This document shows, in pieces, positions 28,144 through 39,592 of a DNA stretch of 64,000 bases. The notes beneath the pieces are model-generated. The model did not search any database and was not told where the DNA came from. It was given only the letters and a program-made list of their open reading frames with translations. Within the stretch, counting starts at the first letter, position 1. Each line of letters opens with the position of its first letter. A program made the position numbers and the translations under genes. This stretch comes from Leucobacter coleopterorum (GTDB lineage Bacteria > Actinomycetota > Actinomycetes > Actinomycetales > Microbacteriaceae): NCBI RefSeq assembly GCF_011382985.1, contig NZ_CP049933.1:2728001-2792000 (forward strand), written 5' to 3'.

Positions 28144-28809
28144 CTACTCTTCGTCATCCTCGTCGGAATCGTTGTCGGAATCCTCAGCATCGTCGTCGAT
28201 ATCTTCGAAGTCCTCGACGTCGGCTCCATGAATTTCATCGTCGAAATCGCTGAAGTCGTTATCTAACAGATCGTCTTCAGCATCCACTTCGTCTTCAAGT
28301 TCTGCTGCAGCGGCCTCCGCCAGCTCAGCCTCATCCGCGGCAAGCTTTGACTGGTTCTCGCGGTAGTGCGCAAGACGCTCCGACCAGGGCACCCATTCAG
28401 GAGCGACAACGGCGTCCTCACCCGGAAGCATTTCGACTTCTAGCACGTTGACGGCTGACTCCTCGTCAACCCGCGCGAGCGTGGCGGCCCACTTCCAACC
28501 GGGGTATCCGGAGAGTCGGCTCTCGAAAAACAGGGTGAGCACGTGCTCACCCTGAACCTCGTGATCCAAATCCGCACCGATCATGTCAGCATCGGTGATT
28601 TCGGTCAACGCTTCACGCGCTTGGTCCCGTGCCGCGAGCAGAACTGGATCAGCAACAAGCTGTTCACTAGCCTCTTCTTCAGGTGCGCTTACTACTGACT
28701 CGTCACCCTCGGCTTCGCCAGAGTCAGCAGCGTCGGCCTCAACTGTGTCAGCTTCAACAGCCTCGCCTTCTACCGAAGTTTCCTCAGCAGAACCCGCTTC
28801 ATCAGACAT
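28144..28809 (-). CDS. DUF3027-family protein with acidic tail
   Basis: About 221 residues. The conserved core (DPVLLAARDQAREALTEITD, then EHVLTLFFESRLSGYPGWKW and EWVPWSERLAHYRENQ) is the actinobacterial DUF3027 pattern, function unknown. Before it lies a 50-residue Glu/Ala/Ser stretch; after it 55 residues are almost all Asp/Glu. Such a tail may mimic nucleic acid or bind basic proteins, which is inference. ATG 28809 overlaps the end of the cold-shock gene by eight bases, so the two are coupled, an arrangement I recall from other actinobacteria. Confidence 0.8.
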   Translation of the reverse strand: MSDEAGSAEETSVEGEAVEADTVEADAADSGEAEGDESVVSAPEEEASEQLVADPVLLAARDQAREALTEITDADMIGADLDHEVQGEHVLTLFFESRLSGYPGWKWAATLARVDEESAVNVLEVEMLPGEDAVVAPEWVPWSERLAHYRENQSKLAADEAELAEAAAAELEDEVDAEDDLLDNDFSDFDDEIHGADVEDFEDIDDDAEDSDNDSDEDDEE

Positions 28810-29179
28810 CAAAATCATCCGCCACGTGGCGCAGCATCTCCGCGACCTTCCGCGCCATGGGGCGCTCAGGGTACTGACCTTGCTTCAGCTTTTCGCCCAT
28901 GCCGTCAAGCAGTTTCACGAGGTCTTCAATAATCACTGCCATCTCATCGGCAGACCTGCGGTTACGCTTCGCCATGCGAGGGGTCTCAAGCACTCGCACC
29001 GAGAGCGCTTGAGGACCACGCTTGCCATCAGCAACGCTGTACTCCAAGCGGGTTCCCGACTGGATGTCAGCACCATCGGGCACGACAGTGGCGTGCAGAT
29101 ACACCTGCTGCCCGTCTTCACCCTGAATAAATCCAAAGCCTTTTTCGGCGTCATAGAACCTGACCTTGCCGTTCGGCAT
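28802..29179 (-). CDS. Cold-shock-domain protein with C-terminal extension
   Basis: 125 residues. The first 65 form a cold-shock domain: MPNGKVRFYDAEKGFGFIQG contains RNP1 (KGFGFI) and QQVYLHATVV replaces the usual VFVH of RNP2. The extra 55 residues (SADEMAVIIEDLVKLLDGMG onward) look helical and are not part of typical 67-aa CspA. It probably binds single-stranded RNA or DNA. Upstream gene of the DUF3027 pair; ATG 29179. Confidence 0.88.
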   Translation of the reverse strand: MPNGKVRFYDAEKGFGFIQGEDGQQVYLHATVVPDGADIQSGTRLEYSVADGKRGPQALSVRVLETPRMAKRNRRSADEMAVIIEDLVKLLDGMGEKLKQGQYPERPMARKVAEMLRHVADDFDV

Positions 29180-29298
29180 GCCTCGTCCCTCTCCATCTCG
29201 GCGATTCCCACAGGGATCGCATCACGTTCCCGCAATCGGGCGCTTATCCACACGAGTCTAGCGTTTGTTCCTCGGCCCCACTGTCGGCAGGCACGCGG

Positions 29299-29304
29299 TA
29301 AAAT
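29299..29304 (+). promoter_or_regulatory. -10 element of a leaderless small membrane-protein gene
   Basis: TAAAAT at 29299-29304 is seven bases before ATG 29312, one of three nearby ATG codons (29303, 29309, 29312), and is the reason for choosing the last. Confidence 0.45.
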
Positions 29305-29311
29305 GGGGATG

Positions 29312-29578
29312 ATGTCCACAGAAACCAGTAACCCGTCGTGGCTTGAGCGAATTCTCGCCTACGCTTCGCTATCGATCATCGCCGTGGCGCTGCTCTCGTT
29401 CTTCGCAACGCTCATCGTTGGCATGAGCAACCGCGAGGTACTCGCAGACGGGCTCTGGCCAATTGTGTACGGTATCTCGACCTATGGCTTGCCTGTCGGC
29501 TTTGTTCTACTAATCACCCTCCTCATCATCAGCCAGATTCGCCGCCGCCGCGAATTCCGGCAGAGCCAGAAGCAGTAG
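29312..29578 (+). CDS. Small two-helix membrane protein
   Basis: 88 residues starting MSTETSNPSWLERILAY, with hydrophobic segments ASLSIIAVALLSFFATLIVG and YGLPVGFVLLITLLIISQI and a basic tail RRRREFRQSQ. Similar actinobacterial proteins are often mislabelled multidrug ABC transporter ATPase, but there is no nucleotide-binding motif. It lies upstream of the XPB-associated gene by 8 bases and may be co-transcribed with it. Confidence 0.7.
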   Translation: MSTETSNPSWLERILAYASLSIIAVALLSFFATLIVGMSNREVLADGLWPIVYGISTYGLPVGFVLLITLLIISQIRRRREFRQSQKQ

Positions 29579-29586
29579 CTGAACTC

Positions 29587-31400
29587 ATGAGCGGAACTCT
29601 CGCGCTCGCCTCAGCAATCGCTTCGATGGATCAAGAATCGCTTGCTTATTTGGTGCGGCAGCGCCGCCCCCAGTCCGCTTCAAACGTGTCTGATCCGATC
29701 GGACTCGCAACAGAACTTCTACGCGCCGACTCGATCGCCCGTATTCTTGCCCCGTTGAACCGGTGGCAGCTCGCACGGCTACTCGCCCTCAGCGAAGCGG
29801 ATGGATCCACCGTACAACACGACGACGCGGTCACGGACGAACTCAAGCGTCTGGGTTTAGTAGGAACCCATAATTCCGTTCCCAAGGCACTCCCCGAAGT
29901 CACGGCCTCACTGTTGGGTGGGCTTGAGGCAGCAAAGATCACGCCTGACACACTCGGAGCCGCGACGAACGCAATAGCGCCACGGGGCCCAAAACCTGAC
30001 ACACACGCCTGGTATTCAGCGGCACTGACCGCGGTGGGAGAAGGATCCGAAACACTTCGTACCCTTCACAATCACCCGGGGCGTCTCAACCGCAGCGGTT
30101 CAGTCGCTGTGGCAACCGTACGTGCTCTCTCAGAGCTCACGAGCGTAGAGCCAGCCGAAACCTCACTGATCCTCGCTGCCCTTGATCGCGCAAAGTTGCT
30201 CTGGCCTGAGCCAAGTAAACAGCGACTTTCTCTCTCCCCCAAAGCGCAGACCTGGCTCTCGCTCAGCTGTGGCGAGCGCTGGCTTGTTCTCGCCCAGACC
30301 ACGCTCAACGCGATACCGCGGCCTCTGCGCGCGGCGCTTGAGACAGCAGACTCAGACCTCACGGCAGCCGCAGCGATGCTGCCAACCATGTTTCCGCTTT
30401 TGCCCGACACTCGCCGTCAGGAAGCCGAAGATTTTGTCGCGACCACAGATCACCTCGGTCTTACCGTGCAGGGCGCGCTTTCCGAACCCGCAAAATTCCT
30501 CTTGGCAGATGACCTCGACACGGTGCGTGAGATCCTCACGGCTGAGCTGCCCCCTCCTGCACCTGGAATCTACGTACAACCTGATCTGAGCATCGTAGTT
30601 CCGGGACCACTGGACCCCGCCATGAGGCGGATCTCGCGGCACTTTCGCGACCGGAGCACATCGGTGTTGCAACAACCCGGCGGGTCTCTGAAATTTCATT
30701 AGCGGAGGCCATCGAACGGGGTGTCACTGCGACGACCGCCCGCGAAACCTTTACCCGTTTGTCATTGACCGGAGTCCCTCAACCGCTCGACTACCTACTC
30801 GCCTCGATTGCTGAGCGCGCCGGCAGTATCAAAGTTGAACAGCATCACGGTGACGAAGGACAAAGTAAGGTCAGCGTCTCGCGCCCCGAACTCAGAGACA
30901 CAATTCTCGTCGACCGCAGCGTGCAGCACCTGCAGTTCATGCGCAGCATCGAAGAACACGGCGTACTGTATTCAAAGCTGCGACCCGAGCACGTTATCGC
31001 TGCGCTGAATGCCGCTCGGTACCCGGCTTCAGCCACGGTGTCGCGCCATGCCGGTCCTCAGGGGGACACCGACCCGGCCCTGGGCGAAGTGTCTCCCGGC
31101 GACCCTCTCCCGACGACGGGCACGGAGGACCGACTTTCTCCCGAGCTCGAGGGTCTGGTCGAGCGAGTGTTTCATGCGGCACGCTCCGAGCCGGGCACGG
31201 GTGACTTCACACGCTTGCTTGAGCTAGCAATTCGGGATCGCGGCAAAGTGCGAGTTACCGCAGAAGCAAGGGGACAATCCTACGAGTTTACGTTGCTGCC
31301 TGTATCGCTCAGCGGAGGGCGGCTGCGCGCGACCGATACGACCGCGGGCATGGAACGAACCTTGCCCGTGAGCACTATCACCGCGGTCGAAACACTTTAG
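29587..31400 (+). CDS. Helicase-associated (XPB-partner) protein (frame broken)
   Basis: About 604 residues after correction. It resembles the actinobacterial protein encoded just before XPB, with an XPB/Ssl2 helicase-C-3-like region: LAPLNRWQLARLLALSEADG, PAPGIYVQPDLSIVVPGPL and, after the break, VTATTARETFTRLSLTGVPQ. No ATPase motif is present, so it probably acts through XPB. The CC at 30620-30621 should be CCC; restored sequence reads HEADLAALSRPEHIGVATTR. The stop is 23 bases before xpb. ATG 29587. Confidence 0.8.
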
Positions 31401-31423
31401 ATTCACGAGTAAACTAGATCGCT

Positions 31424-33094
31424 ATGACACTCGGCCCACTCATTGTGCAGAGCGACCACACTGTCCTTCTGGAAGTGGCGCATCCCGAAGCCGAGGATGC
31501 CCGACACGAGCTTGCCGTGTTTGCAGAACTCGAACGCGCGCCTGAGCACATCCACACCTACAGAGTTACGCGCCTCGGCCTCTGGAACGCGCGGGCCGCG
31601 GGGCACACCGCCGAAGCCATTCTCGAGACGCTGAATCGCTACGCAAAGTTTCCGGTTCCCTCGGGCGTCGCGAGCGAAATCGAAGACACCATGCGGCGCT
31701 ACGGAAGGCTCACCATTGAGCGTGTCACAGCTGGCGATCTTGACAGCCAATTGGTGTTGAAATCAGACGATGCTGCGATTCTGCGCGAGGTGTCGAGCGC
31801 TAAAAAGATCGCCCCGTTGCTCGGCAACAAGATCAATGAGCACACCTTTCCCGTGGCCGCATGGGCTCGTGGTGAACTGAAACAACAGCTCGTCGCTCGC
31901 GGTTGGCCAGCAGAAGACCTGGCTGGCTACACGCCTGGTGAGCCATACAACATCGAACTGGTGCAGGACGGCTGGGAACTGCGCGACTACCAGGCGAAGG
32001 CGGTCGATGCGTTTGAGCGCGGTGGCTCCGGTGTTGTAGTGCTCCCGTGTGGCGCAGGTAAAACGATTGTTGGCGCTGCCGCAATGGCAGAGGTGGGTGC
32101 GAAGACGCTGATCCTGGTCACCAACGCGGTATCGGCGCGGCAGTGGCGCGACGAACTGCTGGCCCGCACCACACTCACCCCCGAAGACATCGGTGAATAC
32201 TCCGGGCAGGTCAAAGAAGTAAAGCCCGTCACTATAGCGACATACCAGATCCTCACCAGCCGCCGTAAGGGCGAGTATGCGCACCTCTCCCTGCTCGATG
32301 CGCAGGACTGGGGTGTGATCGTCTACGACGAGGTGCACCTGTTGCCAGCCCCCGTATTTAAGCTCACGGCTGAGCTTCAAGCTCGCCGTCGCCTGGGCTT
32401 GACGGCAACACTCGTGCGCGAGGACGGTCGCGAAGGTGATGTATTCAGCCTGATCGGCCCGAAGCGCTACGACGCCGCTTGGAAGGACATCGAGGCACAG
32501 GGGTTCATCGCCCCCGCAGCGTGCTTTGAGGTGCGCCTCGACCTCACCGAGAGCGAGCGGCTTGAATATGCGGTGGCCGAGGATCAGGATCGCTACCGCA
32601 TTTCCTCCAGCACCACCCAAAAGCAAGTGCTTGCCAAGCGCATCATCGAGCAGCACCCCGGCGAGAGTGTGCTCGTCATCGGGCAATACATTGACCAGCT
32701 TGAATCCATGGCTGAGGCGCTTGGCGTTCCGTTGATTACTGGGCAGACCCCGGTCAACGAGCGAGAAGAACTGTTCAACGCGTTCCGCACGGGCGAAGAG
32801 CGTATCCTGGTGGTCTCCAAAGTCGCCAACTTCTCGGTTGATCTGCCCGACGCTTCTGTTGCGATCCAAATTTCGGGGTCCTTCGGTTCTCGCCAAGAAG
32901 AAGCACAGCGCCTCGGCCGCCTGCTACGACCCAAGACAAAGGGCCTGACGGCTTCCTTTTACACGCTCATAGCGCGCGATACAGTCGATCAAGACTTTGC
33001 GCAGAACCGACAGCGCTTCCTCGCAGAACAGGGTTACGCCTACACAATTCTTGACGCGGATCACATTGATCAGCTGCGCAGCGTGTCGCACTAA
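31424..33094 (+). CDS. XPB/Rad25-type DNA repair helicase
   Basis: 556 residues, SF2 helicase moving 3' to 5' on DNA. Motif I is VVLPCGAGKTIVGAAAMAE, motif II is VYDEVHLLPAPVF (DEVH as in XPB), motif III is GLTATLVRED, and VI is SGSFGSRQEEAQRLGRLLRP. The N-terminal 180 residues hold the damage-recognition-like region of bacterial XPB, and the RED motif is present (VREDGREGD). It likely serves DNA repair or transcription-coupled remodelling. TAAACT lies eight bases before ATG 31424. Confidence 0.93.
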   Translation: MTLGPLIVQSDHTVLLEVAHPEAEDARHELAVFAELERAPEHIHTYRVTRLGLWNARAAGHTAEAILETLNRYAKFPVPSGVASEIEDTMRRYGRLTIERVTAGDLDSQLVLKSDDAAILREVSSAKKIAPLLGNKINEHTFPVAAWARGELKQQLVARGWPAEDLAGYTPGEPYNIELVQDGWELRDYQAKAVDAFERGGSGVVVLPCGAGKTIVGAAAMAEVGAKTLILVTNAVSARQWRDELLARTTLTPEDIGEYSGQVKEVKPVTIATYQILTSRRKGEYAHLSLLDAQDWGVIVYDEVHLLPAPVFKLTAELQARRRLGLTATLVREDGREGDVFSLIGPKRYDAAWKDIEAQGFIAPAACFEVRLDLTESERLEYAVAEDQDRYRISSSTTQKQVLAKRIIEQHPGESVLVIGQYIDQLESMAEALGVPLITGQTPVNEREELFNAFRTGEERILVVSKVANFSVDLPDASVAIQISGSFGSRQEEAQRLGRLLRPKTKGLTASFYTLIARDTVDQDFAQNRQRFLAEQGYAYTILDADHIDQLRSVSH

Positions 33095-33153
33095 TTCCCA
33101 GAATTTTCCCCGACTCCCAGCCACTTCATAGCAAACGGTCAGAGACTGAAAGC

Positions 33154-33855
33154 ATGACTACTCAGCACAAGGGCCCGCGCATCCTGATCGTTGACGACGA
33201 ACCAAACATTCGCGAACTACTCAGCACTAGCCTCCGCTTCGCCGGTTTTGGCGTTCGCGCGGTGGGTAACGGAGCACAGACCATCTCCGCCGTGCTCGAA
33301 GAAGAACCAGACCTGATAGTTCTCGACGTCATGCTGCCAGATATGAACGGGTTCAGCGTCACCAAGCGCCTCCGCTCGGCAGGCTACACCGCCCCGATCA
33401 TCTTCCTCACGGCAAAGGACGACACGGAAGACAAAATCGAGGGCCTCACGGTTGGCGGCGACGATTACGTCACGAAGCCCTTCAGCCTCGACGAGATCGT
33501 AGCGCGCATCAAGGCAGTACTGCGCCGCACGATCCAGGAGGACGAGGACACCGTTCTCTCCATCGGCCCGATCACGATGGATCAGGACACCCACGAGGTC
33601 AACGTTGAGGGTACCTCGGTTGAGCTTTCGCCCACCGAGTTCAAGCTGCTGCGCTACCTCATGCAGAACGCGAACCGCGTCCTGTCAAAGGCTCAGATTC
33701 TTGACCACGTGTGGGAGTACGATTTTAATGGCGATGCTGGCATCGTCGAATCGTATATTTCGTACCTGCGCCGCAAGCTTGATCCGCTGACTGAAGAGTC
33801 GCTGATCCAGACCAAGCGCGGCTTTGGGTACATGTTGAAGACTGAAGCAAAGTAG
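33154..33855 (+). CDS. OmpR/PhoB-family response regulator (TrcR-like)
   Basis: 233 residues. The receiver domain has the acidic pair VDDEPN, phospho-acceptor Asp58 in IVLDVMLPDM and Lys108 in VTKPFS. The winged-helix effector domain (about 135-230) includes LSPTEFKLLRYLMQNANRVL and ESYISYLRRKLDP. It is followed after 5 bases by its kinase. Sequence style resembles TrcR/TrcS of mycobacteria; the stimulus is unknown. Confidence 0.92.
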   Translation: MTTQHKGPRILIVDDEPNIRELLSTSLRFAGFGVRAVGNGAQTISAVLEEEPDLIVLDVMLPDMNGFSVTKRLRSAGYTAPIIFLTAKDDTEDKIEGLTVGGDDYVTKPFSLDEIVARIKAVLRRTIQEDEDTVLSIGPITMDQDTHEVNVEGTSVELSPTEFKLLRYLMQNANRVLSKAQILDHVWEYDFNGDAGIVESYISYLRRKLDPLTEESLIQTKRGFGYMLKTEAK

Positions 33856-33860
33856 GTAGG

Positions 33861-35359
33861 GTGGCGCGGCAGAGCTACGGAGAACGCTGGGCCGAGATAT
33901 CGCTGCGGGCCAAGATCACCGGGGTGACGGTGTTCATCCTGTTTCTTGGCCTAATCGTTGCGGGAGTCGGCACGCTCTCCGTGCTCCGGCCGATGCTCAT
34001 CAATAACCAGAACGACACACTGGCACAGTTGCGCATCAATCCGAAACGTGCACTCGCGCCCGATGCGGTTCTTAATCATCTTTCCCGCCAAGATGTGACC
34101 CTCGCGGGTTCAGAATACTACGTAGCGTGGCTTGATGATAAAGGCAACTTAGAGACCGACAACACCCGAGGTCAGGTTGATCCCGCAATTCCCCATATTC
34201 CAAAGCTAGACACCGAGCGTGTAGCGGAACTCAAGAACCAGACGTTCCAACTCCAGGGAGGTGACGGAGTTGAGTGGCAAGCGATCGTGATGAGAGTTCC
34301 CGTCCCCGGGGAGGCTGACAAGGCACTCCTCATTGCCTCGTCCACCTCGGTTATCAACGAGACCCTTACCAACTACGTCATCATCTTTACGGGGTTCGGG
34401 ATCGCCGTAATCCTTTTGGGCGCAGCCCTCACCCGCCTGCTCGTGGCAACCACGTTCTTGCCACTTGCCGAGGTAGAACAAACCGCGCTCGAAATCGCCC
34501 GCGGCGACTACTCGAAGCGCATCATGGTCGCGAGCCCACACACCGAGGTCGGGCACCTTGGCGAATCACTCAACATCATGCTTGACCGACTCGACGGTTC
34601 CCTCGAGGATCGCGAACGCACCATTGATCGGATGCGCCGCTTTATCGGTGACGCGAGTCACGAGCTGCGCACCCCTCTCGTATCCGTTCGTGGCTACGCC
34701 GAGCTCTATCGCATGGGCGCGCTGGAAGACGAGGAGCACGTTGGACAGGCGATGGAGCGGATTGAGAAGGAAGCGATCCGAATGACCGCGCTGGTCGAGG
34801 ACCTGCTCGCACTCGCGCGCCTCGACGAGCGACGCCCCTCGATCTCACCTCGCTACCGCTCAACCAGCTCGCGCACGATGCGGCGCTCGATGCTGGAGCC
34901 CAGGCTCCGGATCGTGTGGTGACCGTGCAGGAGGATCCTCTCAACCCCACGGTCGTCGGAGATGAGCACAAGGTGCGCCAGCTGATGACCAACCTGGTGG
35001 GCAACGCGATGCGACACACGCCAGAAGGTAGCCCCATCGAGATCGCGGTGTCAACAGTGGCAGCGGAGAGGTCTGAGACAGGTACTCCAATGGCTCGCTT
35101 TGAGATTATTGACCACGGCGAGGGTATCCCCGAGCAATTGCGTGACAAAATCTTCGGGCGGTTCTGGCGCGCTGACAACTCGCGCAACCGAGAGACTGGC
35201 GGGTCGGGGCTCGGCCTCGCAATCGTCAAGTCAATCGTCGACGCGCACGGTGGCAGGGTCAGCGTTCACGAGACCCCAGGCGGGGGCGCGACATTCCGCG
35301 TAGAACTCCCGGGCGCTCCGCTCTCAGACGACACGATCCCGATCCAGCGCCTGAGCTGA
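33861..35359 (+). CDS. Sensor histidine kinase, partner of the upstream regulator (frame broken)
   Basis: 499 residues after correction. TM1 is at 19-42 and TM2 at 170-195, enclosing an extracellular sensor of about 125 residues; then come HAMP, the HisKA H-box FIGDASHELRTPLVSVRGYA (His267) and the ATPase domain with N box QLMTNLVGNAMRHTPEGS, DHGEGIP and GGSGLGLAIVKSIVDAHGG. The CCCC at 34835-34838 is one base short; restored reading is LDLTSLPLNQLAHDAALDAG. The start is GTG 33861, coupled to the regulator gene. Confidence 0.9.
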
Positions 35360-35452
35360 TCACGGTTTAGAACCGAACCGCGGCCTCGAACCGCGTTTCC
35401 GGGCCGGGCTGGGATCCGGACTGACCCGAACCCGAGAGTCCCCCATAACGGC

Positions 35453-35491
35453 GAGCGGCCCCCATACCAACACGTTGGCATGGGGCCGCTC
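35453..35491. terminator. Long hairpin, probably terminator of the two-component operon
   Basis: GAGCGGCCCC pairs with GGGGCCGCTC, extended by the inner CCAA/TTGG stem with minor mismatches, giving a stem of about 17 pairs. It sits 94 bases after the kinase stop and is followed by GTCATTT. It could act from both sides. Confidence 0.6.
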
Positions 35492-35554
35492 GTCATTTAC
35501 CTGGGTACTCGTCATAACGCACCCCGCGGAGCACACCAACAAACAGCACAGCAA

Positions 35555-35590
35555 CAAAAGCGGGGCCGCACCCGAAGGTGCAGCCCCGCT
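35555..35590 (-). terminator. Intrinsic terminator of groEL
   Basis: On the minus strand AGCGGGGCTGCACC, TTCG, GGTGCGGCCCCGCT forms a near-perfect stem with a stable tetraloop, followed by TTTGTTGCT, 16 bases after the groEL stop. This is the clearest Rho-independent terminator in the window. Confidence 0.85.
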
Positions 35591-35605
35591 CGCTAAACGC
35601 TCAGA

Positions 35606-37323
<1,718 letters not shown>

Positions 37324-37330
37324 CACAATC

Positions 37331-37357
37331 TTGGCACTCTCACCCCATGAGTGCAAG
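37331..37357. promoter_or_regulatory. CIRCE element 2 (HrcA operator) of groEL
   Basis: TTGGCACTC, nine bases, GAGTGCAAG: 15 of 18 arm positions match the consensus. It is separated from element 1 by only seven bases, so two HrcA dimers could bind side by side. Confidence 0.8.
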
Positions 37358-37474
37358 CGGCGAAACAGACTTGCCGCCGACGCTCAGCATTGACACAGAG
37401 CCAATTTCAGCGAGTGTTCGCGTCAAGCGGACGCAAATCGAGACCCGCGGATCCTGAGCCAACCGCTCGCGTAG

Positions 37475-38236
37475 TTACTGCGCGGGTGCGGCGTTCGGAT
37501 CGACGAGTTCACCAGTGTCAGGGTTGATCAGCATTCCGGTGTTCGGGTCGGTTTCCCAGTCAGCCATGGGGTCAATGGTGCTTCCCGTTTCGGAATCACT
37601 CTGAGGTTCACCCGAGATTGGGGAGCCTTCCTCGGCAGTTATCTTTTTGGCCTCTTCGAGGCCGGGCCCTGCATAATCTTCACCGATCAGTACGATGAGA
37701 CGCGCACCGTAATTACCGTAGTCCTCGGTGAAGTACGTCGAGATTCCACCGAGTTTTGCAGCAAGACCCGCAGCGGCCGCCTGGTCAGCGGCATCGCGGT
37801 AAAAGACCGCCGAAATCTTGACATCGCTCTTGTCTGCGCTGAACGCGTAGACCACTTTTCCCCAGTTGTTCTCCGGAATAATCTTCTCAAGAGCACCCGC
37901 GAGATTTTCCGTCGGAGTACCGTTCAGAATGGCAACGGTCGCCTCAGGGTCAACCTTAGCCGTAGCGGGCTTTTGGGTGCCTGTCGCGCCCCCTTTGTTG
38001 CCAAGGAGCGGCAGGGCCTCAACATTGCCGATACTTTGCAAAGCGAAAATTCCGGCGGTGGTCAAGAGTGCGAAGCCAAGTAGCGCCGCGATGAGGTACT
38101 GCCAGAAGTAGCGTGGCCGAGCAGCGACTCGGTGAGCCCCCACACGACCACTCCGCTCGACGCGGTCAAAACGATCCTCTGGATGCCCCGTACGGGTGCG
38201 GCGATTCGCCTGTGGGTCAGCGGGTGTTTGCGCCAC
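37475..38236 (-). CDS. LytR_C-domain cell-envelope protein
   Basis: About 253 residues. A basic cytoplasmic start is followed by one membrane helix (YLIAALLGFALLTTAGIFAL) and an external LytR_C domain: ATVAILNGTPTENLAGALEK, KVVYAFSADKSDVKISAVFY, YGARLIVLIGEDYAG. The tail is Asp/Glu/Pro-rich. It is related to the C-terminal part of LCP ligases but has no LCP domain. I prefer GTG 38236 because GAGGAG is six bases upstream; the ATG at 38242 abuts that site. It precedes groEL on the same strand. Confidence 0.8.
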   Translation of the reverse strand: MAQTPADPQANRRTRTGHPEDRFDRVERSGRVGAHRVAARPRYFWQYLIAALLGFALLTTAGIFALQSIGNVEALPLLGNKGGATGTQKPATAKVDPEATVAILNGTPTENLAGALEKIIPENNWGKVVYAFSADKSDVKISAVFYRDAADQAAAAGLAAKLGGISTYFTEDYGNYGARLIVLIGEDYAGPGLEEAKKITAEEGSPISGEPQSDSETGSTIDPMADWETDPNTGMLINPDTGELVDPNAAPAQ

Positions 38237-38360
38237 GCTCATCTCCTCGGATCCGGATCCCACAGCCAAACACTCGACTGCCCGGTACAACTCAAAACAA
38301 TGCTGCTGACCTTCAGCGGCTCAACTAGCGTACATTGATGAGGCTGCAAGACAGGTGAGG

Positions 38361-39530
38361 TTACTCTTTCAAAGAGTCGGGAGCGTAGATTGCGCGGGCG
38401 AGTCCGTCAATCACGTCGGGGATTCTGGTGCCACCCGCGAACAACACAGTGTCGTCAACATCGATGATGCGGCGGTGTTTTCCGGCCTGCGTCAGCGCGA
38501 TGCTCGGTTGGGCGGCGATCAACCCGTCAACTCCGCCCGCACTTTCAAGACCCTTCGTCATCACAAGAATGACGTCAGGATCCATGGCGACCAGCGCTTC
38601 CTCGGTCATTGGACGTTCACCTTTCCAACCTGCCTCCTCGGCAACATCGACCGCACCAATCGACCGGATCAGGCTGTCAACCCCGCTCCCCTCACCAAAC
38701 AGGTAAAAGATGCCCGCAGCGCCGCGCACATAGAGAAACGCAACCCGAGGCAGCTTGCCTGAGTCTTTGGGTAGCAGCGCCTTCACCTCGGCCTCTTTGT
38801 CAGCGATTGCCGCCTTGAGATGACCGATCAGTTGAGGAGCCGCCCCACCGACACCAAGTGCATCGGCAACCTGCTGGGCCGTCTTGTAGCTTGATTCGGG
38901 ATCAATCGCACGATCAACCGTCACCACCGGAATACCTGCGTCACGCAGTTGCAACACCACGTCGGTCGGGCCGATACTTCCGTCAGTAATGATGAGCGTC
39001 GGATCAAGCGCGAGCACCGCCTCCGCGTTGATCGAGTGCCCATCGCGCGTAATAACCGGCAGCTCATCTGCACCGTCGAAGTTTGTAGAAATATCGCGAC
39101 CAACAAGGGAATCGCTCATGCCATAGGCATACACAAGCTCGCCGAGCGTTCCGCTCAGCGAGAGTGCGAGCACGCGCGATGTGTCAGTAACCTCGATTTT
39201 TTTGTCACCAGCTTTGTCTTTTGAGACCACTGTGACCGGCAGCTTCGGAGCAGGTGGATCGGCAAGCGGTGGAATGCTGGGTCCACCGATGACGGCGGTG
39301 GTTGGCCCCTCGTAGGCAGTCGGATCTGCCAGCGGAGTCACGTCTTTCAGCGGGAGCAACTCAACGGTTTCCTTCTTCACACCACCCTCGGTGCCGCTTG
39401 CGTTCGCCTGGCAGGCGGTGAGGCTGACCCCGAGCAGTCCGACGAGCGCCAGCACCGACACACTGCGCCAAATGCTGCCAAGTTGCCGGGTCTTTTGCTG
39501 CCGCAACCCACGCGGTCGAGTTCCGTTCAT
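38361..39530 (-). CDS. hmuT: Heme ABC transporter substrate-binding lipoprotein HmuT
   Basis: About 389 residues. A twin-basic start, hydrophobic core and lipobox LTAC (VSLTACQAN) mark a lipoprotein. The binding-protein fold of helical-backbone type III shows in VLALSLSGTLGELVYAYGMS, VITRDGHSINAEAVLALDPT and RRIIDVDDTVLFAGGTRIPD, which match HmuT of corynebacteria. It captures heme, presumably from the HtaA proteins, for HmuUV. ATG 39530 is preceded by GGTGG; ATG 39548 is an alternative. Divergent from hmuU across a DtxR-type box. Confidence 0.9.
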   Translation of the reverse strand: MNGTRPRGLRQQKTRQLGSIWRSVSVLALVGLLGVSLTACQANASGTEGGVKKETVELLPLKDVTPLADPTAYEGPTTAVIGGPSIPPLADPPAPKLPVTVVSKDKAGDKKIEVTDTSRVLALSLSGTLGELVYAYGMSDSLVGRDISTNFDGADELPVITRDGHSINAEAVLALDPTLIITDGSIGPTDVVLQLRDAGIPVVTVDRAIDPESSYKTAQQVADALGVGGAAPQLIGHLKAAIADKEAEVKALLPKDSGKLPRVAFLYVRGAAGIFYLFGEGSGVDSLIRSIGAVDVAEEAGWKGERPMTEEALVAMDPDVILVMTKGLESAGGVDGLIAAQPSIALTQAGKHRRIIDVDDTVLFAGGTRIPDVIDGLARAIYAPDSLKE

Positions 39531-39559
39531 TCCACCGCATCCCTTCATCAGACGAACAC

Positions 39560-39578
39560 CCAACTTAGCCTAGCCCAA
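39560..39578. promoter_or_regulatory. DtxR/IdeR box between hmuT and hmuU
   Basis: CCAACTTAGCCTAGCCCAA matches 13 of 19 positions of the consensus TTAGGTTAGCCTAACCTAA, including the core TTAGCCTA. It lies 30 bases before the hmuT ATG and 15 before the hmuU start, so one repressor site could control both directions. Confidence 0.7.
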
Positions 39579-39592
39579 TGAAGGTAAGATGA

